DNA of 64,000 nucleotides, from positions 1 to 64,000 of the forward strand of contig WTXI01000155.1 of assembly GCA_022376515.1 (NCBI GenBank), written 5' to 3'. Of this stretch, positions 1 through 10,881 are shown one piece after another (positions within the stretch are counted from its first letter, which is position 1; the number at the start of each line of letters is the position of its first letter). The notes beneath the pieces were generated by a model. It was given only the letters and a program-made list of their open reading frames with translations. It did not search any database and was not told where the DNA came from. The DNA is from Lactifluus volemus. Its lineage: Eukaryota; Basidiomycota; Agaricomycetes; Russulales; Russulaceae. Both the position numbers and the translations under genes were made by a program.

Positions 1-1545
1 AGCTGTTTTGCGCAGGGATCTTCTGACCTTACCTAAAACTGCAAAAGGCTATTTGGTTCATGAGAGGGCCCCTAATCCTGTCGCCTCGTGGGTTCAGCAG
101 GAGAAAACCAGCGAGACGCGCATATACCATATGCGGAAGAAGGATAAATTTTTCGTTGTATAATGGGTAACGACAAAGAGGAGGGTTAGATCAATGTCCC
201 CACGCAGTGGTGAAAAATGAGATGAGAAGAGGGACATGAAGAGAAAAAAATAAATAAAACATACTTGACTTGACATCCCCCCTCTTCTAGGTGATTTCAT
301 TCATTTGTTTGATTGGTCTTGACAGGACCTTTGCCGGCATTTTCCTATAGTTACGACTCGATTCCATTCGTCCCCTCTCACATGAATTCATCCACCTCGA
401 AAACATGCGTCTTACGTCTCGCAAGTCAGTCAGAACGGTGCGCCACCTGAAAAGTACGATCAGCGGAAAACCATTATGATTTTCGACGATCTTCCCCCTC
501 CTGTGGACCATTAAGGTTCATATCATCGTGAGTGAATGGAAGCACTGGCAGGTACCAATAACATATACAGGACCAATGACTGGCATAAAAGCACCGTTCT
601 CGAACATGGCTAGCAAAAGGACAAGTGTAGGTAAAACTCGTAAAAACTCCACGTAACGAGTGACAAAAAGCTCGGAACGCATACCGGCTCGGATGATATA
701 TAACGCCACCGAGGATTTGCTAGTACGAACTCTTGTTGTTGGTGGCAATGACACTACGCAGTGCGCACATTTTTTTTTCTAGAAATATCACTTTTTTTTG
801 GCGACCTCTTCGGTAGGTCAATCTTCCGCGGGGACTTTCTTCACTTCTTCGTCGCTATCTCGGACGCCACGTGTTGAATATTCAATGATATGTCCCACAT
901 TTTTTTTGTTGGTCAATCCACAGGCTTCGCGCTCCAATTATTCAGGTACTTAAACGTGAACTAACCTGAACTTGGCGTTCACCACGTGACGCAGCGGGGT
1001 AAAGCACCAGTAAAAGTTGTCATACGGAACTAGTAGCCGCCGGTTGTCCAAGGCAGGGTAAGCCTTACGGTTTACTTAGCCGACCCTACGCTTACGTCAT
1101 ATCCTGTCTTCACGCCTCTCCCAAGACAAGTTTCGTCGCGAGCGACAGCGCCGAGTCGTACGGTATAGTACTACAGGTGTATGTGCCACGCCCCCTTTGG
1201 GAAGGCCACACCATATTTTAAAACCAAAATTAAAGTGTTGGCACAACGTAAGCATCTTTGAGGGAACCTGCCAGTCCAAAATCGAAACCGGGCTTTCATT
1301 TGTTCCGTCTGGTGGCAAGGTCCGCGAAGCAGATTCAGATTGCCCGTTGCCCTTCACGGTGAATTTTCGAGATCCCGGCCTTGACGTGCTTGACGGCTAC
1401 AGTAAATCTTTCGGGTGTACCGGAAATATTACGTCACCGCGAAGACAGTTTGACACAGGGTCGAAATGAATTGTGGACGAGGGTGATTTGAACGTAACTT
1501 CCCAACGAGGGGGCTGTCGAATTCAAGGTCGTATGACATTGATTC
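1..1545. other. gene-free stretch at the left edge
   Basis: I find no recognisable gene here. Only short open frames occur. Two adjoining minus-strand frames (287-511 and 518-754) have protein-like composition, but I recognise no family and no splice sites that would join them. The right border is where similarity to the DUF6535 3' region begins. Confidence 0.5.
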
Positions 1546-2262
1546 TCTCCCCTCAATGGTTACATTGTGCTTGAAGGGAGAAACGAAGGATAAAGCAATC
1601 TAACCTATACATGGCCAATAAAATTTCAACTGTATGTAGCATTCCCAGAGAATATGGAGCGTTTTTCGTCTCTACCCTGAGTGACCAATGTCGCGAGAAG
1701 AGGATAATGTGTCGAGAAAATGGCGCGAAACATCGACAGGCTAGCTGGCTCATGTGAGCATTCCAGGTCCCGACATTGTTAGAGAGGTCTGAGGGACGAA
1801 AAATAAGATCATAATCAACATTCGATACGGTGTTTCGGTTCAATACAGAGGCTCCCTGCAGCGGCGTAAAAAAATAGTCGTCACTAAAGTGGAGGAAGTC
1901 GTCCAGAAGCAGACATCACTTGATCAATCTAGAATGTGGGAAGAGGTTATGGACGGCTGATTGCAGGGAGCGTGTTGCTAGGTCCCGGACGATAACGGAA
2001 CTGAATGTCGGGTAAAGACGGAGATGAATGTCAGGGACAAGACGGAGATCGGTGTCATGTGGATCATAGGTATTGTTGGATTGACAGACGAAGATGTTTT
2101 CCGCGGCGAAGTGTCGACACTGCCAGAGCAGGATGAAGGTCTGACTCGGAAGTTGGCGCAGTAGGAAGGGCGTCAGGGGTGTCTTGTGTGATTAATGGGA
2201 ACAACTAGGCTAGACGTCGAGATAACGGTCTAAATGCCTGACATGCTCGCCCCTTCAGAAAC
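1546..2262 (-). pseudogene. DUF6535 gene, 3'-end fragment (copy 0)
   Basis: This stretch aligns by eye with the last coding part and 3' flank of the DUF6535 gene at 2349-4910 and with the same part of the copy at 5641-7493. Shared landmarks are the run ending near 1665 that matches the stop-codon region of copy 1, the block around 2080-2190 that matches 5895-6020, and a common 3' border beginning CTCAATGG near 1554 and 2263. No upstream part is present and the frame is broken in several places. It reads as the leftover tail of a third tandem copy abutting copy 1. Without the paralogs it would not be recognisable as coding. Confidence 0.6.
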
Positions 2263-2348
2263 TCAATGGATACTTTGTGCTTGAAAGGGAGCAATGAAAG
2301 ATATACAAGGCCAACAGGATTACAATTGCATGTGGCATCCCTCAGAGA

Positions 2349-4910
2349 TTACGGGGCGTTTTCGCCTCTACTCTGAATGATCAAGGTCGTGCGAAGAGGA
2401 TACTGTGTCAAGGAAATAGCGCGAAACATGTATGAAGAAGCTGAAGACAAATGCAGGTTTTCAGGGAGCGTGTTGGTAGGAACTATGGCCGAGGAAGATG
2501 ATAACTGAGTATCAGGGATGACACCAGGATCCGTGGCAAAGGATGGGCGAAAGGTAAATGTCGACACTTCCAGAGCGGGATGTTGGTATGACTCTGGATT
2601 GGAAATAGGCGAGATAGTAGTAAGGGTGTGAGTGGTATCTTGTGTGGTCAATGGATCGAGCAACGTACAAGCAGAGTAACTGGATTCAACGTTGACGGAT
2701 GGAGAGCGGCGGAAGGACTCGACGGTTTGGGGAGCATCAGCTACATCGTGAAGCGATATCTCTTCTGCAAGATGTGTTCGGCTATGATCTACGGTCAGTG
2801 CGGGAAAGGGTGACACCGTGATGAGGGGCGGGCGAGCGGGTGAAATGATCGTGGGAAGATGGGTGATATCGCTCTTGGACTCGAAGAGATGACTCCGGAT
2901 ATTGCACAATGGGTACGAGGATGACTGGAACAGAATGAAGTCACCATCATCTGTTGACGCATCAAAGGCGGTCGGAGCAGCATCTGTGCCTTGATGTAAA
3001 GCGATATAAAGATGCCGAATGGGCCTGAGAACATGGTATGGGATGATGACATCGGTTCCGCGATTGTGCGCTTCTTGAGTGATTTCATTCCACAATGCAC
3101 AAAAGTCATGTTGCAGTCCAGGAAGGGTGTTTTGAATGTCAAATTTGGAAATGCACCACAACATATGCTCTAGACGAGAAGCCATAAAAATGTCCTTGAG
3201 ACATAAGCGGAAGAGCGGAAGAGTGATGTGAATCAAGTTGGCTAGTGGCACACTGTCACCATGTGAGAGGTAATCTCGAAGCACGCCTTCTGAAACGCCT
3301 AGCTGATTCATGACTAATGCATTCCAACGGTCATCCCGTTCTGGCACGCATGCGATAATACCCGCAATTATACCTTGGGCACATAAACCAGTATCTCGAC
3401 CGTCGCTGCTTGTTAGAGAGTGCCCAATCTCAACGAATCGTAACACAGAGTTTACGCCATATGCGAAAATCTTCCAGAGGATGTGGAAAGTTGCAGAGGA
3501 GAGGCGTGCTGAATTGGGGTCGTTTGCGCAGATAGAATCGGCGGCGTTTGCGCAAATAATCACCCGGCGCTTTTTGTCTGCCTGCAAGACCGAATTTGAT
3601 GACAAAGTGCGGGACACCAGTCCATGAAAGGCTTCTGCTAACGTCTCTTCCAGTTCGGTGAAAGTCGGTGCGGTGTCGTAGTTTCGGATCGTTTTCGAGC
3701 TACAGAAGCCAGGGATGGCTTCGAAGAATCGTTCAAGATCCTTATCTTCATCCAGGGCGTGAACTGTCCATGTCAGGATACGGCTGACAATCTTCTCCGA
3801 CAATTCCGAACCTGTGTCTTGGACGGTCTTCGTTATACCCCCAAGGAATCGGTTGCCGCAGGTTATCATCTGCGAAGTGACTCCGAATGGAGGGCGAAAG
3901 CGGGAATAGCGATCCCACGGGAACCAGAGAATCCAGAGGGCTGTACATGAGATACCGTGATAGAAGAACCACGCTGAAGAAGAAAGTGGTGAATAGTAGG
4001 GGCTATCCTGCCAGAAGATTGGCATCAACGAGATGCATCCGTATATCGCTCCTGCAAGTGCCACCCAACAAACAACCACACTGAACACAGTATGGTTGAT
4101 GCTGGAAAGAAATATAACCAGTCCGGAGAAGAACAGGAACAGTGATAGGTGTAGCAGGGCGGGCAACGCTTCAACCGACCAGGTGAGATGAAACTTTTCC
4201 AACCCGTTAGCAAAGAATGCACGGATCGATGCTCTCTTTTGTGGACTATACCGCAGCGGTTGTGTGATCGTGACGTATCGCCGAGCCCACTGCTGTAGCA
4301 ATGTAGTTAACAGGGCACACGTGAGGCTGATGACTAAACTGAGAAACCAGAGTGAGTTGACCCATACTGCGGATTTCGGTGGGGAGAATGGAGGTGGGCT
4401 AGCCGGAGTGGCAAGGATGGATGCACGAGATATTTGGGTCGGCGAGAAGTTGATAGATGTTTGCGAGATAGAATGCGGAGGTGTCCTGTGAATTTGGCCT
4501 TAGGTCCTGAACAGAAATTGCGACTAACGCTGCGACGGCAGCAGAGAATAAGCCAGTCTACAGTGATGATGCTGGTTGTTGCACTCGAGCGAGGTGGAGA
4601 CTAATATGAGGACTTACGAAAATAAGGATTCCATCAGCATCCTTTTGCCATCGGTTGGCCATTTTGTTGTCTTCTTCTTCTGTCATCTTAACGTACATAT
4701 TGAAAAGGGGCCCAGAGTCATCTGAAAAGTTGGCTTGTCCCTGCGAGGTTTGGTTCTGCTCTGGCTGGAGAACATGGCGGTGACCACCTACAGTAGGGGA
4801 GGATAAATTCGATGATGATAAAGCCGACTGGCGAATAACATACCTGTGTCAACCCCCTCTCCGGATCTATTTCCTACGTTGGTGTGTTCTGGAGAAGCTG
4901 TTTCTGACAT
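2349..4910 (-). CDS. DUF6535 membrane protein (copy 1, one frameshift)
   Basis: DUF6535 proteins are a large Agaricomycete family of unknown function with an N-terminal membrane domain. I read three exons: 4910-4844, 4787-4618 and 4557-2349, separated by introns of 56 and 60 bases with GT-AG borders. Exon 1 starts MSETASPEHT. Exon 2 carries the family block MANRWQKDADGILIF. Exon 3 continues TGLFSAAVAALVAISVQDL, then LLQQWARRYVTITQPLRYSP, then two or three hydrophobic segments (roughly 4180-3900), and a long soluble C-terminal part rich in Ser, Thr and Pro toward the end. Near 4431-4434 two bases are missing relative to copy 2 (GAGATATTTG against GAGATACGTTTG), which throws the frame off inside exon 3. 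The 650-codon frame after this point is uninterrupted. The gene is therefore either a recent pseudogene or carries a sequence error. The function is not known. Confidence 0.8.
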
Positions 4911-5640
4911 TAAGGAATGGAGCGAGGAGCGTACATGTAGTTTGAGCTACTAATAATAAGTTAACAGCCTTGGCCGCAGGCACGTGGACGGTTTGTTGAG
5001 CGCTAGCCTGGGCCTTGGACTGGTGTCCCCAACAAATCTCGATTCTACACCATCAGACTTGGAGCCCCTCTCCCAGTGTCCACACTGCACCTAGGGAGCC
5101 ACCTTTCCCTCATCAACCGTCAATCGTACTTAGAGAGCATTGCATGGCACCCTCTATTCCAAGCCTGAGGTCCGCGCCGTCCTTTGGAAGAGAGATGCTT
5201 GCCAGTGCAGAGTTATCGCTAGCTTCTCTGAAGGGATTGTTGATGCCAAACGTCTCTTTGAGGTCATTGTATTTGCTAGTATGGGCGTAAATGCAATCAT
5301 AAGAGATCAGCTGAGTGGTCGAGAGTTGAGATTTTTGAGGCTGCAGACCTGAGCCATTCGCGCGCACGCAGTATAGGATGTAAGGGAGAAGTAAAACTAC
5401 TACAACAGTCTCCGTGGTATTGCTTTATTAAGTCAAGATTGAATGTCTATGACATGGCTAAATGCAGACTCCACCCTGGTTTGTTCTTCCTTGGCGTGGG
5501 TTTGCCCACGCCAAAGTCCAAGTGACCGGAAATGACAACAAACATCAGTTGAGGGGAACGGTCTAAATGATGCTGACTCGGACATGCTTGTAAACGGGCC
5601 GACGTGTGATGCTGATAAACCAACTCATAGATGGCCAATG
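4911..5640. other. spacer between DUF6535 copies 1 and 2
   Basis: This holds the upstream flank of copy 1 and the downstream flank of copy 2. Weak similarity between 4911-5110 and 7494-7850 suggests the duplicated unit included upstream DNA. No gene of its own is visible. A perfect stem-loop is listed separately. Confidence 0.5.
5491..5514. repeat. perfect 10-bp stem-loop
   Basis: TTGGCGTGGG is followed by the loop TTTG and then CCCACGCCAA, an exact inverted complement. It lies in the 3' flank of the DUF6535 copy 2 relic. No U-tract or gene end adjoins it, so I assign no function. Confidence 0.75.
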
Positions 5641-7493
5641 GAATTACGACTGAGGTAGCACTCCCAGAGAATACGGGAAATTTCTGCCTCTAATCTGGAC
5701 GATCAAGAGAGAGACACTGTACCCAGGGAATCGTGCGAAACATCCCCTAAAGCGGCATGAAAAAATAGTAGTCGTCGTTGATTTGGAAGGAAGGAGTCCG
5801 GAAGCAGCGATCACATCGTCAATCTGGAACGTAGGAAAGGATAACGAAATGTTAGGGACAACACCGAGATCTGTCTAGGCTGTTACGTGGATCGGAGGTA
5901 TTGTTGGATTGCGGAGTGAATGTCGACACTGCTGGAGTAGGATGAAGACCTGACTTGAGTTGGAATTGGGCAAGATAGTAGGAAGGGTGTGAGTTGTGCC
6001 TTGCGTGATCAATGGGTTGAGCAAAGTAGGAGCGAGGCGGTTAGTTTCAACATGAGCGGGTGGAGAGCCGCTGGAGGACACGACGATTTGGGAAGCACCC
6101 GATGCATCGTGATCGTGCAAAGATAACTCTTCCGAGTCTGCAAGATGTATCCGGCTATGACATCCGATCGATGCGGGAGACCGTGACACGATGTCGAGGC
6201 AGGTGTGCGGGTGGGATGATCGTGGGAAGATGAGTGTTATCGCCTGTTGTGCTGTTGGACAGTTATTGGACTCATAGAGATGACCCCGGATATGGCATAA
6301 CGGATACGAGGATGGCTCGAACAGAATGAAGTCACGACCATCTGTGGCGGCATCGAAGGCGGTCGGAGCACCATCGGTACCTTGATGTAAAGCGATATAA
6401 AGATGCCGAATGCATCTGAGAATATGATAAGAGATGACAACAGTTCCACGATTGTGCGCTTCTCGAGTGATGTGATTTCGTTCCACAAAGCACAAAAGTT
6501 GTGCCGCAGTCCAGGAAGAGTATTGGTTACGTCGAATTTGGAAATACACCACAGGGTGGGCCCTAGATGATTAACCATAGTTGGAACATCCTCACTGGCA
6601 AGCGGAAGAGCGGACAAATGATGTGGATCAAGTTGGCAAGTACAGTAGCACGCTGTCACCATGTGAGAGGTAATCTCGAAGCGGTCCGCCATCCCCGGGC
6701 CACTCGAGTTCCGGCACACACGGCATGCAATAATGTTATGCCTTGAGCACATAAACCATTATCTCGGTTGTCGCTGCTTGTCAGAGATTGCCCAATCTCA
6801 ACAAATCGCAATACAACCTCTCCGCCATATGTGAAAACACTACCGGGCCATTAGGGCGTATGTGAGACTGATGACCAAACTGAGGAACCAGGGAGAGTTG
6901 ACCCATACTGCACTGGCAGATTTCGGTGGGGAGAACGGAGGTGGCCTAGCCGGAGTGGCAAGGATGGACGCACGAGATACGTTTGGGTTGGCGAGGAGTT
7001 GATAGATGTTTGCGAGATAGAATGCGGAGGTGTCCTGTGGATTTGGCCTTAGGTCCTGAACTGCCGTGACTGCGACTATCGCGGCGACAGAAGCAGAGAA
7101 TAAGCCAGCTTACAGTGGTAACGTTAGTTGTTGCACTCGAGCGGCATGGAGACCGATATGAGGCCCGGGAGGACTCACGAAAATGAGGATTCCATCAGCA
7201 TCCCTTTGCCACCGGTTGGCCATTTTGTTGTCGTCTTCTTCTGTCATCTTAACGTACATACTGCAAAGGGGGCCTCAGGCTGAGCTGTCGGAAAAGTTGG
7301 CCTGTCCCTCCGAAAATTTGTTTTGCGTTGGCCGAGGAACGTAGCGGCGGCCACCACCACCATACGATAGGACGAGAGATGGGTTTGACGACGCACAATA
7401 AAGCCGAGTGGCGAATAACATACTTGTGACCACCACCTCTCCGGCCATACTATTCCCTATGTTGATGGGTTCTGGAGAAGCTGGTTCTGACAT
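5641..7493 (-). pseudogene. DUF6535 gene copy 2, internally deleted
   Basis: The start (MSEPASPEP, ATG at 7493) and the exon 2 block (NKMANRWQRDADGILIF) match copy 1. Three lesions are visible. An in-frame TGA interrupts exon 2 near 7283. The first splice junction has lost a base relative to copy 1 (CACAA before GTATGT). A deletion of roughly 850 bases is centred near 6840-6848, where sequence matching about 4330 of copy 1 joins directly to sequence matching about 3470. This removes the membrane segments and the LLQQWARRY block. The C-terminal half (about 6750-5875) remains open in two overlapping frames because of further small indels. It is useful as a reference: it retains the two bases that copy 1 lacks near 4431. 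Confidence 0.8.
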
Positions 7494-10400
7494 CAAGGCG
7501 TTATGGTACGAGGAATGACATAGTTTGAGGTTATGTGTATCGAACTCAGTCAAGCTACTACTAGTCGCCAGACACTTGGGCAGGCTACCAACTATCGTGG
7601 AACTTCAACGTCCCGACTCTGACACTGCGAGCGCTAGCCTCGGCTCTGACCATTCTATTTGATGCCAATCCCGTCAACGGGCGGTACTAACATAAATCTG
7701 TATGGATGCCCCTAACAAGCCTTTCCCATCTCCTTCCGCCACAACCTTCTGGTTAAAAGGGGTTCCCCTCTCTGTCTGTTACGATGTCTATGTACGCGAT
7801 CTACCAGTCCAGGCTGATCCACACTGCACTGTCCTTGCTTTGTTGGAAATTAATATGTCCCACGCCAGTTTACAGCCGCAAGTCCGTCCCTCTCAGGCTT
7901 GAAGCTTGAAGGCCCCCAAGGAAGCCTGATCCGGTAGGGGAGTAGCATCACCAGGTACTCATCACCAGGTACTAGGAGGCTAGCGGTAAAGTGTCCTGTC
8001 TAGTTACCGTCGGAAGGCAGCGCTTAAAAAAAGGGGGAGTAGCGTCACGGACACCGTAAGTCATGGTGTGTGATACGCCAGATAGTCTCCGAGACTCCGA
8101 GTTACTCGAGTGCAAAGCAAGGTGAAGAAAAAGGTTACCTTTGACGGGGGCCGGGCTTCGGTGCGAGTCGTTATCGACATCGAGGTTCGTTACATGATCG
8201 CATAAACGATCGCTGGCAAGTTGACATACCATTGGCACGTAAACCCCGGGAAATGCATATGACCTGCACTTAGATGACCTCACGATACTGTAGGAGTGCC
8301 CTTCGGAAGTCGTTATATTTGTGGACGGTGCACCAACCTAACGAACGTGAATGTAGTAAAACAAGACATCAACTGAGTAGCCGAAAGCTGAGCACCGAGA
8401 CTGCATGCCCGAGGTGCGCGCACATTCAGTACACTCGGACTTGAAGGACAATTGGGTTCTACCAGGTTCCAGGTCCATTACTGCCAGTGACAGCTCAGGC
8501 TGCCACGTCACGGTGAAACGACTTGGTCGCTGGTGGTACAGTACAGTAGTATCGCCATCAAGTTTAATCCCCCATATCAGCCTAACCATCGAGAGAGCAG
8601 TCTCAACAGTGGTGATATGGTGTCCCAGTAAATGCCTCCCTCCTTTTTGGTTCCCGAGTAGAAGTTTGATCAAGCCCGAATTGTGCTCTTGTTGTGCAAA
8701 GGAAGACCAGAAATGGTTAGCGTCGTCGGTTGCGAGCTGGAGGTAATGTCAATGCCAGGTTACTGCACGTCTGTCGGAAATAATTCGGGTGATAGTGAAG
8801 TGGAGTCACCCTCGCGTAACTTACTGCACTGTGAAGTAGTAGGAAGACGTCCCACCTTACAAATGTTGCTATTTATAGACTAGCAAGTAAAATTGTCTAC
8901 GATTTGACGATTTTTGACAAATCCAAGGCCGGAAGTCATGAGTCATGACTGGTACAGTACTATTTGGGCCATCTATAAACATCGCTCAAGTGCCAGGGCA
9001 AATCATGTTGAGCGCATTCAGTTGAGCGAGATGCCGTGGGCCCTGCAGTGACATAATCACATCAGTCACGGTGAAATATGCGCAAATGGCTCAGAAACCC
9101 CAAAAAAAAGTCATGAACGAGAGCGCGAACCTGGCACAAGTTTATTGAGACCGAATGAGTCATACAGATGAAGAAAGGGGAGAAATGGTTCGCCATGAAT
9201 AGCACTGTGCCATGTAGATATATTTCAGACTTTGCAGTTCCTCTGAGGCTCAGTCCTCTATAAACGGCCCCGGGCCGGGCCTTGCCAGTGACATCTACAA
9301 TTTCACTGGCCCAGAGGCACTTGTTGTCTTTGCTCCTCCTGGCTTGACCCACTGCCAGCAGATATGCGTTTCACTGCGTGACGCCGGAGCCGGAGCCTCA
9401 GTTGAGGTCCTTGCGGCGTAGCGGCGTAGTCGATAGCCCCACAACTGATTGGGAACTCGAGCTGCCACAGGGTCGCGCTGGGCGGCGGGCGTCAACACTG
9501 TCACATGAGTCAGAATGTGGTGGCTCTCAGGCCAGTCAAAGGACTCAACTTGAAGTGGTTGGGTACTAGTACTGGCCCGGGACTTGCAGTGGGGTCCTTG
9601 AGATGAAGGGCCTCATCGAAAATGACGGCTTGAAGCAGATTGTCAATAATGGTAAAGAAATTTTCACCCTGAGCAGACCATTACGCTCTCGTCAAGGTGA
9701 GAAAAGAGTGAAGAGTTGAGTCCAAGACATAAAGGTGGTCCGAGTCGTGGGCTCCTAGGCTTGTAGCCAAGGTGAGTGTGACGTGGGAAGGCATGGCTTA
9801 GTTCCAGGGTTACTACCGTGTGTTACGGCACGATTATTCCCGGGTAACCTCTATGCTGAGTTTGATTGAGGATGGCCCGGTCGCATGAGGAGTGGGCGAG
9901 TTTACAAGCAGCTGCATCGGGTTGCTTGCAATGCTTCCATATGAGACCGTGCAGCGGTAACTGCTGGTGCAGGCGCGAGGACGTGGACAACAACTGAAGG
10001 CATGTATAGGGAAACGGTCAATAGCGTATAATGGGGTTGTGGACGCATTGTGGCATATTCTCACCGAGGAGTGGTCAGTTCTAACCCGAACACATTCAAG
10101 TTGAAGGATTTCCCTGAGTGACTTGCCTGCGTTGTTTCTCTCTCAAGGTCTATGATAGCATCGGCTATCTATCTCAGAAATTTCGTCGAGGTTATTTTGT
10201 GCTCACTATTTTTAGTACTAAAGGACTTTCTTCGGATTGTCGCTCGCTGTGCTGAGGGATAACCTTATGAACTGCGCTCTCTTCGGCTTGTGGGCTCACG
10301 ACGAGACGTCTGTGCTGTCTTGGATGCGTTACGCAGCCCATCCATCGACCTCATTACCTTGCTTGCAAGGTATCTATGGGGTGCTAAATTCTTTTCGAGT

Positions 10401-10881
10401 GTGCCTTGCAGGAACGATCAAAAGTGCACGTGCCTATTTTCCGTTTTGGAGCTCTGTCGACCGGCTGTTTGATGATGATCCGGCCGGTGTGCGGGCGTAA
10501 GGCTGATTGCGAAAGGCGGAACGCTGAAGACAGACGGACGGCTGTGATTGGATGGCTGACTGTGGAGATCACTTCGCTGTTGTCCAGTCGCAGTCAGGAG
10601 CTCTCAGATACCGGTTCAACAGCTCCTGCCTGCACAGTGCCCATCTCCACCTGGGACCTATCACGCCTACACATGTTTGATGTGCTCACTGCCCACACCC
10701 ACCATGTCGACGTGTGTGTGTCCCATTGCGACCGCGATCGCCTGTTCGATAATTCACCTGTATTTGTCATGCGAGATTTCAGCTGGATGTTTCGTTGCGC
10801 ATTCATATCGCAGGGTCAAAGAATTCATCCTGTCACCACCGCGTCCTTATTTATCCACACTGCAGTAGGTACAAAGATAAG
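7494..10881. other. gene-poor stretch between DUF6535 copy 2 and the Helitron
   Basis: I recognise no gene. The first 350 bases resemble the upstream flank of DUF6535 copy 1. Overlapping frames at 8338-8746 on both strands look like chance. The last part (about 10.5-10.9 kb) should include the 3' end of the Helitron, but I could not pick out a convincing hairpin followed by the terminal CTRR. A dispersed repeat at 10491-10574 is listed separately. Confidence 0.45.
10491..10574 (+). repeat. dispersed repeat, copy 1 (mate at 60850-60934)
   Basis: About 84 bases match the reverse complement of 60850-60934 with scattered substitutions. Shared cores are GGCTGATTGCG, CGGCTGTGATTGGATGG and GGAGATCACTTC. 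Neither copy is in a recognised gene. It could be part of a small non-autonomous transposon. I see no terminal repeats that settle this. Confidence 0.65.

Noticed and set aside
8338..8746. Open frames of 111 and 113 codons facing each other
   Set aside because: They cover the same DNA on both strands without motifs; at least one must be chance, and nothing favours either.
10100..10880. Helitron 3' terminus candidates such as the palindrome TTTAGTACTAAA (10211-10222) and the CCGGC/GCCGG pair near 10.47 kb
   Set aside because: Neither has the hairpin-to-CTRR spacing in the correct orientation, so assigning an end would be a guess.
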